Shown piece after piece: positions 1 to 5,568 of a stretch of 10,519 nucleotides of DNA. The DNA lies in contig JANPDG010000195.1 of the NCBI GenBank assembly GCA_031431335.1, positions 1 to 10,519 of the forward strand, read 5' to 3'. Position 1 is the stretch's first letter. The number at the start of each line of letters is the position of its first letter. Made by a program: the position numbers and the translations under genes. The DNA comes from JAAFIP01 sp031431335. Lineage in GTDB: Bacteria > Pseudomonadota > Gammaproteobacteria > Burkholderiales > Burkholderiaceae_C. Under the pieces are notes generated by a model. That model ran no database searches, was not told the DNA's origin, and saw nothing but the letters and a program-made list of their open reading frames with translations.

Positions 1-1
1 C

Positions 2-259
2 CACGGCCGCACGCAGGTGCGCAGCGACATGGTCACCCAAGCCAGCGCGCCCATAGCCGCACTGCCCCACAACCTAGGCTGGTGCAACGCCCAAGGCAAC
101 GTGCTGGGCGTGTACGTGCACGGCCTGTTTGAAAACACCAGTGTAGTGCAAGCCCTGTTTGGCGCACAGGCCCAGTCGCTAGACCAAGTGTTTGACGGCC
201 TAGCCGCCTACATCGCACCACGCTTTGAGCCCGGGTTTTTGAGTGGTTTGCTCGACTGA
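2..259 (+). CDS. cobQ: Cobyric acid synthase, C-terminal end (partial)
   Basis: The reading frame is open from base 2, so the gene enters from the left edge; only the last 85 residues are present. CobQ is the glutamine-dependent amidase that amidates adenosylcobyrinate a,c-diamide to adenosylcobyric acid in cobalamin synthesis, in the cytoplasm. The visible part is the end of its class I glutamine amidotransferase domain: the stretch GVYVHGLFEN carries the catalytic-triad histidine (codon at 119-121). CobB/CbiA, the other cobalamin amidase, typically has a different motif here (SYxHLH), so CobQ fits better. The ending PRFEPGFLSGLLD and stop at 257-259 look natural. No clear terminator follows; the next 110 bases are AT-rich and hold no gene. 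The upstream part and any operon partners lie outside the window. Confidence 0.85.
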   Translation, partial: HGRTQVRSDMVTQASAPIAALPHNLGWCNAQGNVLGVYVHGLFENTSVVQALFGAQAQSLDQVFDGLAAYIAPRFEPGFLSGLLD

Positions 260-370
260 GTGGGCAGTTAAGTGGGGTATTAAACACCGTATTTACTATA
301 AAAATAATAGCTAAATATATAATATCCACGTCGGAAAAATGCTTTTTTTCTTCCAAAATCGTCTAACGTA

Positions 371-565
371 ATATTCACAAGCCATCAGCTTGATCGGCCC
401 GGCGTTGGGGCTGGGTACGGACTGCACCAAGCGCAGCAGGGTTTCGGCGCTGGCTAGGTCGGTGAGGTAGTTTTTTGCCATCCGTGGCTGTCATCTTCAA
501 CTGGTGACAGCTTGCCACCAGTTGGCTGCCTTCTAAGCTCAGACGGCGCTTGAGCTGATTCCAAT
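371..565 (-). pseudogene. Bro-N prophage antirepressor-like gene, downstream fragment
   Basis: Reading the minus strand from 563 gives WNQLKRRLSLEGSQLVASCH, then QLKMTATDGKK. After a shift of one base at the six-base T run (471-476 on the plus strand) it continues YLTDLASAETLLRLVQSVPS, then PNAGPIKLMA. This matches the core of Bro-N domain proteins (phage antirepressors) as I know them: YWxxLKxRL, EGxQ, CHQLKM, DGKxYLTD, ETLxRLxQSxPSPxAxPxK. Removing one A from the run would give GKNYLTD and restore the frame, so the shift looks like homopolymer slippage. The fragment breaks off before the usual WLAxVGxER ending. The matching upstream piece lies about 2 kb away at 2544-2609 on the same strand. 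Non-functional now; the parent was probably a prophage or island regulator. Confidence 0.7.
560..565. repeat. TCCAAT, left copy flanking the Fic segment
   Basis: TCCAAT at 560-565 and again at 2543-2548 sits exactly where the two halves of the Bro-N-like gene end. On the minus strand it is ATTGGA, spanning the Tyr-Trp-Asn codons. It could be a target-site duplication or a recombination microhomology. Confidence 0.6.
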
Positions 566-571
566 CGAGTC

Positions 572-778
572 ATGCCCACCGCCAATACCGAGGTGTCAGA
601 CGACGGCCAAGCCCTGCTGTACACCAGCCGCGCCTACGCCCACTTGTCCCCCACCTACGACATGCTCAGCACCAGCTTGTACGCAGGCTTTGAAGACGTT
701 GGTAAACGCATGCTAATAGCTTGGGGCGAGGGCGTTAACGGCTTGCGCGAGCAGCGTGTGTATGCGGTGGGTGACTAG
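572..778 (+). pseudogene. HipA-like kinase fragment
   Basis: A 68-codon open frame from an ATG at 572. The middle reads AHLSPTYDMLSTSLYAGFED followed by VGKRMLIAWGE. It resembles the segment of HipA-type serine/threonine kinases just after the catalytic region, where family members read roughly xLxPxYDLLSTxxY followed by a lysine-containing strand. HipA proteins are the toxin half of hipBA toxin-antitoxin pairs. The kinase loop with its Asp/Asn catalytic residues and the N-terminal half are missing, and no HipB antitoxin gene is adjacent, so it is a remnant and probably inactive. It begins six bases inside the inserted segment, so the element's edge may have cut the gene. The assignment rests on one short motif and is moderate only. 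Confidence 0.5.
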
Positions 779-888
779 GTGGCAGGCAACGCGTTTGCGG
801 GCTTTTCTGCACCGCCTAAGTTGGAGACTAGCAATACCAAAATTGGCCGTTTTATGTGCCCAATACGGCTGTAGCCCAAGTATTCAAT

Positions 889-901
889 GCTCAAGCAGCT
901 A
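889..901. repeat. GCTCAAGCAGCTA dispersed repeat, also inverted at 2638-2650
   Basis: The 13-base string GCTCAAGCAGCTA occurs here on the plus strand and at 2638-2650 on the minus strand. It resembles AT-rich intergenic repeat units (CAAGCAGCTATNAAAA) often seen in Comamonadaceae, which is recalled knowledge rather than a search result. One copy lies inside the Fic segment and one just outside it. Confidence 0.45.
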
Positions 902-913
902 TAAAACTTATAG
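899..913. terminator. Weak AT-rich hairpin downstream of fic
   Basis: CTATAA, a three-base loop, then TTATAG forms a perfect six-pair stem 19 bases beyond the fic stop codon (fic reads leftward). The stem has little GC and no T run, so termination here would be weak; it may simply be part of the dispersed repeat. Confidence 0.25.
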
Positions 914-931
914 TGCCAAGATTGCTTAAAC

Positions 932-2437
932 TCAACGCAGCCCACCAGGTGTTAACAGTTCAAACTGCACACGCGAGCGTTCAAACGCGTTGCAGCGCTG
1001 CATAGTGCTAATCACTTGGTCCATATTTTGATAATCAAAAGCCGCCGTCCATGCCTGAATTTTCTGCATGGCGGCGACAAAGGGCATCGGGTCATGCGCA
1101 CGGGTGAGCACGCGCAGGCAGTCCAGGTATTCTTCCCTGAACAGGGTAGGAATAATGATGCGGCACGCTCCCACGGCGCTTAGCTCCGCGTTCATCACCA
1201 AGCGTGCCAGCCGCCCGTTGCCATCCGCAAACGGGTGCACCTCGGCCACCAAAAACATCGCCATCAGTGCCCGCGCGGTGCCTGCGGGCACCGACGGCAA
1301 AATTTTGGATCCCTCCACCAGCGTGCCGCGCACCAGCACCGGGTCTACAAACTCGGTGTTGCCTGCGCGGTTGGCTTTTACCTTGAACTCGCCCGGGCTT
1401 ACCTCGGGGCGCTGGGCCATTTGGTCTGCGTGGCGCGCGCGCAGCTGCGCCAGCACCGGCTCGCCCGCTGCCAGCGTTTGCATGGCCCACGCGGGGCTTA
1501 CCGCCTGGCGCAGCACCCCCATAATGTCGTGCGAATCTTTAGGTCTGTCGGCTATCGGTTTGCCATCTAGCGCAAAGGCGCGCGCCTCTTGCACGTCAAA
1601 CTCTGTGCCCTCAATAAAGTTAGAAAAATACGACTCTAAAAAAGCAAAATGCGTGCGCGCCTGCGAGCTAAGCGTTACCTCTGCAGGTTGGTGCAATGGG
1701 TTAGCCCGCAGCGCTGCGGCCAGCTTTTCTAGCAGCGCCAGTCGCTCGGCGTCATACGGTATGCGTGCAGTGCGCGCCTTGCCAGCCACAGTGGTGAGCT
1801 GGGAGGCGCGGGTGCGCAAAATGCTGCCTACCAGCGCATCGAGCAGCGCATATTCTTTGGCAAAACCCAGCGCGGGTGCCAGCGTACTTGCCGCCTCGCG
1901 CAGGCGCTGCAGCGCATCCTCCCCGCGCGTGTCGCAAATGCTCAGCAGCCGCGCCTCTACAGCCTGCCTGCCTACCGACTTTTTAACCAGCCCCCGGCTT
2001 TGCGTCAGGTTCTCCAGCAGCAGGCGCGGCTCAGACGGAAAGTACAAGTCACGCCCCTGCATAGGCATATCCCCCGCCTGCGCTACCGCCCCCTTAACCA
2101 CAGCTACTGTCAAATCTGGCAGCACTAATGTGCGGTTGTAGGTGCCGCTAAGGTACAGCACGCCATCGTCAGGCAGCCCGCCGTTAAACGCACTACGGTA
2201 GCCTAGCACCGCCCCCGGCAGCAGCGCAGCCAGCACCCGCACCCGCTCGCGTGCAATCAGCGCAGGCCATTGCGCCGCGGGCGCGCTGGTGGCCACACCC
2301 TTAGCCATCAGCACCAGCCCACCCGCCTGCAGCCTGCGCTGCACCGCCCGCGTTTGCGCGCTGCTAAGCTCGGCGTACAGCAGCAAAGCATCATCCCGCA
2401 GGTCGGTCGTATTTTTTAGGTTTAACTTAGTGTTCAT
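932..2437 (-). CDS. Fic-domain protein with N-terminal winged-helix-like region
   Basis: A 501-residue Fic family protein. Fic enzymes usually transfer AMP from ATP to a hydroxyl group of a target protein; some act as toxins. The complete catalytic motif is at residues 401-412 (HPFADGNGRLAR): His401 is the catalytic base, Asp405 the metal ligand, and Asn407, Arg409 and Arg412 the phosphate-binding residues. Upstream, residues 272-277 (SNFIEG) match the inhibitory helix motif (S/T)xxxE(G/N), placing it N-terminal to the Fic core, as in class II Fic proteins that hold themselves inactive; Glu276 would block ATP. Residues 1-210 are unlike ordinary Fic N-termini: a helix-turn-helix-like start (QRRLQAGGLVLMAKGVA, near 33-49), then VLGYRSAFNGG and YLSGTYNRTLVLP. 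These recall AbiEi-type antitoxin/regulator domains, which is inference. The ATG at 2437 has no strong ribosome site, but lies downstream of a plausible promoter. The gene is intact and is the main cargo of the inserted segment. Confidence 0.93.
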   Translation of the reverse strand: MNTKLNLKNTTDLRDDALLLYAELSSAQTRAVQRRLQAGGLVLMAKGVATSAPAAQWPALIARERVRVLAALLPGAVLGYRSAFNGGLPDDGVLYLSGTYNRTLVLPDLTVAVVKGAVAQAGDMPMQGRDLYFPSEPRLLLENLTQSRGLVKKSVGRQAVEARLLSICDTRGEDALQRLREAASTLAPALGFAKEYALLDALVGSILRTRASQLTTVAGKARTARIPYDAERLALLEKLAAALRANPLHQPAEVTLSSQARTHFAFLESYFSNFIEGTEFDVQEARAFALDGKPIADRPKDSHDIMGVLRQAVSPAWAMQTLAAGEPVLAQLRARHADQMAQRPEVSPGEFKVKANRAGNTEFVDPVLVRGTLVEGSKILPSVPAGTARALMAMFLVAEVHPFADGNGRLARLVMNAELSAVGACRIIIPTLFREEYLDCLRVLTRAHDPMPFVAAMQKIQAWTAAFDYQNMDQVISTMQRCNAFERSRVQFELLTPGGLR

Positions 2438-2453
2438 AGCAATTTGTCGCGTT

Positions 2454-2466
2454 AATAAGTCTTATT
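2454..2466. promoter_or_regulatory. Palindromic operator candidate AATAAG-T-CTTATT
   Basis: A perfect 13-base palindrome with arms of six, starting 17 bases upstream of the fic start codon. It falls at the expected transcription start of the promoter proposed at 2469-2497, a classic place for a repressor to bind. It may serve autoregulation by the protein's own DNA-binding-like N-terminus; that link is inference. Confidence 0.4.
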
Positions 2467-2468
2467 AT

Positions 2469-2497
2469 TTAATAAAAGTCGCATTTATGCTAGTTAA
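2469..2497 (-). promoter_or_regulatory. Candidate sigma-70 promoter for fic
   Basis: On the minus strand, TTAACT (2497-2492) and TATTAA (2474-2469) are spaced by exactly 17 bases, giving a start near 2462 and a leader of about 25 bases. Both boxes are imperfect, but the spacing and AT-rich setting fit. Confidence 0.4.
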
Positions 2498-2542
2498 TTA
2501 TGAATCATGGAGGGTTTGTCGCGTTATTGATGGTCAATTAGC

Positions 2543-2548
2543 TCCAAT
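2543..2548. repeat. TCCAAT, right copy flanking the Fic segment
   Basis: Second copy of the six-base repeat at 560-565. It marks the point where the upstream piece of the Bro-N-like gene stops and the fic upstream region begins. Confidence 0.6.
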
Positions 2549-2609
2549 ACGCGCGGGTAGTTTGATAGTCCGCCAGCTGCGTTAGCACCTGCAACACATC
2601 CACCACAAC
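2544..2609 (-). pseudogene. Bro-N prophage antirepressor-like gene, upstream fragment
   Basis: Reading the minus strand from 2609 gives VVVDVLQVLTQLADYQTTRA then YW. It matches the Bro-N stretch that family members write as SVVDVxxVLTxSxDYxTARxYW, immediately before the piece preserved at 371-565. A stop codon lies just upstream (2612-2610), so the first 15-25 residues of the parent gene are lost or decayed. At its 3' side the codon after Trp is Ser and a stop soon follows, because the fic segment begins there. It is a remnant with no expected product. Confidence 0.65.
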
Positions 2610-2982
2610 TCAAACAAGCTTCTTGCTACATATTCAGTAGCTGCTTGAGCAGTATTTACTTGAGCCAATAGCCTAAAACATCATTAAAAATCCCAAAAAC
2701 AAGGCCGCATCAGCATTGCACAGGCTCACACCGCACACCTGCCAGCCTTTGCACTTATTGCAGTGTCAAATTTACCAACCATATTTGTACTTTTAGCTAA
2801 TTTCCCAACACCGCAGCACTTGCCTTAGCCGTCCTTCGCCTTCATGATGCATGTTGCAATATGTAAACAGGCTTAACGGCACCCGAATGGCAACACTTAT
2901 CCTCTATCTCAGCACATGCCTATCGCGCATGACCCGTGGCGAACGCCGCTTGGCTGGGCCACGAGAGCAAAAATCCGGCGCT
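2610..2982. other. Intergenic stretch without a recognisable gene
   Basis: About 370 AT-richer bases with stops in all frames. They hold the inverted copy of the 13-base repeat (2638-2650), a small CTGCT-TG-AGCAG palindrome at 2641-2652, and nothing else I can name. Probably degraded DNA between the Bro-N remnant and the helicase-like remnants. Confidence 0.5.
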
Positions 2983-3069
2983 GCCTACCCAAGCAACGCC
3001 CACAAAGAAGGCCACGCCTAGGGCGACATGGCCGTGCTGTGCTTTGACACCAAAACCCGCGACCTGTAG
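2983..3069 (+). pseudogene. Possible UvrD-type helicase fragment (upstream piece)
   Basis: One frame reads NAHKEGHA, a TAG, GDMAVLCFDTKTRDL, then another TAG. UvrD/Rep-family helicases carry a similar strand (xDxAVLCRxxxxxxxC) between helicase motifs III and IV. The two TAG codons could come from single changes of TGG and of a Cys/Trp codon. On its own the match is weak. It gains support from a clearer UvrD motif in the next remnant but one, at 3576-3683, so a helicase gene may once have spanned this place. No function is expected. Confidence 0.35.
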
Positions 3070-3080
3070 ACGAAAACCAC

Positions 3081-3574
3081 ATGAACGAGACAACACACAA
3101 CGTGGTGCCCGCGCCTTTTGACCCCCTGCACGCTGAACTGCGCAGCCTGATTGCCAGCAGCCGCCAGCGCCTGGCCGGTGCGGTTAATGCAGAGCTGACC
3201 CGGCTGAATTGGAGCGTGGGCGCACGCCTGCGCACCGCCCAGACATTTGCCCAGAGCGAGATGGTCGCGACAGTGTCACGACAATTGAGCTGGAGCCATT
3301 TTGTAAACCTACTACCGCACCAAACCGAGCCAGCCCGCCAGTTTTACGCCAGCCGGGCGAAGAGGCCCCCATCGGCCTCATCCTGTGCGCCGAACCCAGC
3401 CGCGAACAGGTGGAGCTGCTGCAAATGGACAAAGACGGCATCACCGTGGCCGAATACTGGACCGAACTGCCACCCAAAGCGGCGCTGGAGCAAAAGCTGC
3501 ATGCAGCTTTGCTCGAAGCGCGTGAGCGGCTGGCACGGCGCGGGGTGTTGTTGGGGGACTTGGATGATGAGTGA
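3081..3574 (+). pseudogene. DUF1016/YhcG-type nuclease gene with its core deleted
   Basis: Two frames together spell the two ends of a DUF1016 (YhcG/PDDEXK-nuclease) protein. The first, from ATG 3081, gives the N-terminal region: AVNAELTRLNWSVGARLRTA, then VATVSRQLSWSHFVNLLP and ARQFYA. Near 3345-3350 the sequence switches to the frame ending at 3574, which reads QPGEEAPIGLILCAEPSREQ, VELLQMDKDGITVAEYWTEL and LARRG. In intact relatives roughly 130 residues lie between FYA and QPGEEAPIG, including the PD-(D/E)xK active site; all are gone. A second, shorter loss (about 50 residues) seems to fall between RLRTA and QTFAQS. The family is found with restriction and toxin-antitoxin loci. The remnant should be inactive. 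Flanking helicase-like pieces suggest it sits inside another broken gene. Confidence 0.75.
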
Positions 3575-3575
3575 T

Positions 3576-3683
3576 GACATGAGGGGCAGCAAAGGCCTGG
3601 AGTTCCCCTAGGTGGTCCTGCCCGGCGTGGGGCACATGCCCGCCAAGGGCGAAGACGGGCAAGAGGCTGCACGGGTGGGCTGG
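3576..3683 (+). pseudogene. UvrD-type helicase fragment (motif V region)
   Basis: Reads DDMRGSKGLEFP, an in-frame TAG at 3609-3611, then VVLPGVGHMPAKGEDGQEAA and RV. In UvrD-like helicases the motif MxxSKGLEFPxV is followed by a hydrophobic strand, a GxGxMP-like loop and an EExARxxYVAxTRA helix that holds the arginine of motif VI; here the sequence leaves the family just before that arginine. The premature stop and missing ends make it a remnant. Its first bases touch the end of the DUF1016 remnant. It may be the continuation of the piece at 2983-3069. Confidence 0.6.
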
Positions 3684-3768
3684 AGCATTTTCAAGCTACG
3701 ATACTTCTTCAAAGAGCGGCTGAGATTTCCAGCCGAGGTTACATCAATAGTTATTAGAGGTTTTGAAC

Positions 3769-4347
3769 ATGGCAACAGATTTCGCCTTTCGTAAAAAAGC
3801 GATGAAAGAACTACCCACCAGTACTGGCGTTTACGTGCTGTGTGACTTAGATGAAGTGCCCATTTACGTCGGTCAATCGAAAGACGGTATCAGATCCCGT
3901 GTTTCAAGACATCTGACGTCTGCACGATCTGACATCATCGCAAACAGGCAAATCGATGTTTGGGAAATCGCATTTGTACTGGCTTACCCCATCGCAAATG
4001 TGCAAGACATCACGCCGGCGGAAAATCGCCTTTACCATTACTTCAATAAGAAATCGAAATTAATGAATGGAACTGTTCCCCCTGTGCCCCCGAAAGCTCC
4101 GATTCCCAAACCCTCGGCTAAAGTGCAGGTAATGTCCAGCAAGGAAATTGCCGAAAGAAAAACATCAGAGCAACGACTGCCACGTCAAGCCAACCATTAC
4201 GCTCAGATCGTCGGTCACTTCTTGGCAGTGAAAAATTCGACTCAAATTGCCGGAGCGATGGACGCGCACTTTGAAAGATTGAAGAAATACCACTCTGGCC
4301 TCATTGAATCAGCCGTGTCCTATTCAGACGACACACCCGAAACCTAG
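3769..4347 (+). CDS. GIY-YIG endonuclease, probable restriction enzyme
   Basis: A 192-residue protein. The GIY-YIG fold occupies about residues 15-95: Gly20-Val-Tyr22 (GVY) and Tyr33-Val-Gly35 (YVG) are the name-giving strands, Arg42/Arg44 the conserved basic position, His48 follows on the same helix, and Glu85 (AENRLYHYF) is the metal-binding glutamate. All catalytic elements are present. A proline-rich linker (residues 103-116) leads to a C-terminal region of about 75 residues that I do not recognise and that may recognise DNA. The ATG at 3769 is preferred over an in-frame TTG at 3763 because AGAGG (3756-3760) lies eight bases before the ATG. It is followed after 72 bases by a C5-methyltransferase gene, the arrangement of GIY-YIG restriction systems such as Eco29kI. 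GC content is lower than in the flanking genes, suggesting transfer. A homing-type or repair nuclease is less likely given the neighbour. Confidence 0.82.
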   Translation: MATDFAFRKKAMKELPTSTGVYVLCDLDEVPIYVGQSKDGIRSRVSRHLTSARSDIIANRQIDVWEIAFVLAYPIANVQDITPAENRLYHYFNKKSKLMNGTVPPVPPKAPIPKPSAKVQVMSSKEIAERKTSEQRLPRQANHYAQIVGHFLAVKNSTQIAGAMDAHFERLKKYHSGLIESAVSYSDDTPET

Positions 4348-4384
4348 AGACCACTTCGATTTTTACTGGACATAGTGCAAATAA

Positions 4385-4404
4385 AACTGTATAAATGAAC
4401 AGTT
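4385..4404. promoter_or_regulatory. Inverted repeat AACTGT-N8-ACAGTT before the methyltransferase
   Basis: Perfect six-base arms around an eight-base spacer, ending three bases before the GGAG ribosome site (4408-4411). It could be an operator setting methyltransferase expression, or an RNA hairpin between the two genes. No controller (C) protein gene is visible. Confidence 0.4.
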
Positions 4405-4419
4405 ATTGGAGCAAACGAA

Positions 4420-5568
4420 ATGCATACGTTTTACGAATTCTTTGCCGGTGGTGGTATGGCGCGCGCTGGTCTGGGAGCAGATTGGCAATGCTTGTTTGCC
4501 AACGACATCAGCCCGAGCAAAGGTCAATCATATAAAGCAAACTGGGGCGATGAAGATCTTTTGGTCAAGAATATTTATGACGTTCGGTTGAATGAACTTC
4601 CCAGCATTGCATCACTGGCATGGGGTTCATTCCCGTGCCAAGATCTTTCACTTGCTGGAGTGGGCGTAGGCCTGGACGGGGAAAGATCTGGCGCATTTTG
4701 GGGTTTCTGGAAACTAATTTGCGATCTCGATGCTGAAGGCCGGAAACCCCCGCTTGTTGTGTTGGAAAACGTGTTCGGTGCTCTAACTTCACGGGACGGA
4801 AAAGACTTCGAACTGATTGCTGAAGCCATTGCAGTGCAAGGGTATCTGGTGGGAGCAATGTTGATTGACGCCGTCCATTTTGTGCCTCAGTCACGGCCGC
4901 GCTTGTTCATTGTGGGGGTTGATTCAAGTTTAAATCTGCCAAAGCAATCTCACACCAACACACCAAACCCAGCATGGCATCCGGACGCAATGGTAAGAGC
5001 GCACAACCGTTCGAGTCGGCAAGTCAAAGCTGCTTGGCGCTGGTGGTCGGTGCCACATAACGATGCATCACTGCTTACGCTTGATAGCTTAGTTGAATCA
5101 GACCCCAAAGGAGTGGAATGGCATTCCGAAGCTGAAACTAACAAGCTCCTCCAAATGATGGCACCACTGCATCGTAGAAAGGTGCTCATGGCCCAAAAGT
5201 CCGGATCCGTCCAAGTCGGGACTATTTACAAGCGTACGCGCAACGGGGTTCAAAGAGCGGAGGTCCGCTTTGATGGGGTAGCTGGATGCTTGCGAACCCC
5301 TGGCGGCGGGTCTAGCAGGCAAACCATCATGGTAGTCAAAGGCGCAAAGATAAAGAGCAGGTTGATTTCTCCACGAGAAGCCGCGCGTTTGATGGGCCTA
5401 CCCGATAGCTACAAGCTCCCTGAAAAGTACAACGAGGCATATCACCTTATGGGTGACGGAGTGGTAGTTCCGGTGGTGTCGCACTTGAACAAACATCTTT
5501 TGTTGCCCATTGCTAACCTTAACCGTATGGCCACGGACCGACGCCATTTCAATGCCCGTGCGGCTTGA
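4420..5568 (+). CDS. DNA (cytosine-5)-methyltransferase
   Basis: A 382-residue C5-MTase that would transfer a methyl group from S-adenosylmethionine to carbon 5 of cytosine in a specific DNA site. The motifs follow the usual order. Motif I is FYEFFAGGGMARAGLG (residues 4-19, AdoMet binding). Motif IV is FPCQDLSLAG (71-80) with catalytic Cys73. Motif VI is LENV (115-118) with Glu116. Motif VIII is QSRPR (157-161). Residues 170-300 form the variable target-recognition region, followed by motif IX (SRLISPREAARLMGLP, 313-328) and motif X (GDGVVVPVVSHL, 345-356). Motif X is GDGV rather than the commoner GNSV. The ATG at 4420 has GGAG eight bases upstream. With the GIY-YIG nuclease gene just before it on the same strand it probably forms a type II restriction-modification system, protecting host DNA at the site the nuclease cuts. 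The target sequence cannot be read from the protein. Confidence 0.93.
   Translation: MHTFYEFFAGGGMARAGLGADWQCLFANDISPSKGQSYKANWGDEDLLVKNIYDVRLNELPSIASLAWGSFPCQDLSLAGVGVGLDGERSGAFWGFWKLICDLDAEGRKPPLVVLENVFGALTSRDGKDFELIAEAIAVQGYLVGAMLIDAVHFVPQSRPRLFIVGVDSSLNLPKQSHTNTPNPAWHPDAMVRAHNRSSRQVKAAWRWWSVPHNDASLLTLDSLVESDPKGVEWHSEAETNKLLQMMAPLHRRKVLMAQKSGSVQVGTIYKRTRNGVQRAEVRFDGVAGCLRTPGGGSSRQTIMVVKGAKIKSRLISPREAARLMGLPDSYKLPEKYNEAYHLMGDGVVVPVVSHLNKHLLLPIANLNRMATDRRHFNARAA

Larger units (their letters stand above)
2443..2526. repeat. Direct repeat TTTGTCGCGTTA, two copies bracketing the fic promoter
   Basis: The 12-base string TTTGTCGCGTTA occurs at 2443-2454 and 2515-2526, one copy on each side of the proposed fic promoter and 72 bases apart. 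The inner copy abuts the palindrome at 2454-2466. Two exact 12-mers so close together are unlikely by chance and look like paired protein-binding sites. Confidence 0.5.
566..2548. mobile_element. Inserted segment carrying HipA remnant and fic
   Basis: The segment lies between two TCCAAT copies and interrupts a Bro-N-like gene. Joining the minus-strand sequence right of 2543 directly to that left of 565 yields TTRAYWNQLKRRL in one open frame, the expected family sequence across the join. That makes 566-2548 (1983 bases with one repeat copy) the extra DNA. It contains a HipA-like fragment starting six bases inside the left edge and a complete fic gene with upstream control region. I see no transposase, integrase or obvious terminal inverted repeats, so it is not a standard insertion sequence. 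It may have been mobilised in trans or placed by illegitimate recombination. The join is seen directly; the mechanism is unknown. Confidence 0.6.

Noticed and set aside
333..354. A-run/T-run hairpin that could terminate cobQ
   Set aside because: The stem would be only A-T pairs apart from one G-C, with uneven arms; too weak to call.
1068..2141. 357-codon plus-strand open frame
   Set aside because: It is antisense to the fic gene, serine/alanine-rich with no domain, and exists because of the GC-rich codons of fic.
566..2548. Terminal inverted repeats that would make the Fic segment an insertion sequence
   Set aside because: The two ends (CGAGTCATGCCC and GCTAATTGACCA read inward) do not match each other and no transposase is present.
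3184..3672. 162-codon minus-strand open frame
   Set aside because: It lies antisense to the DUF1016 and UvrD remnants, whose plus-strand readings have clear family motifs.
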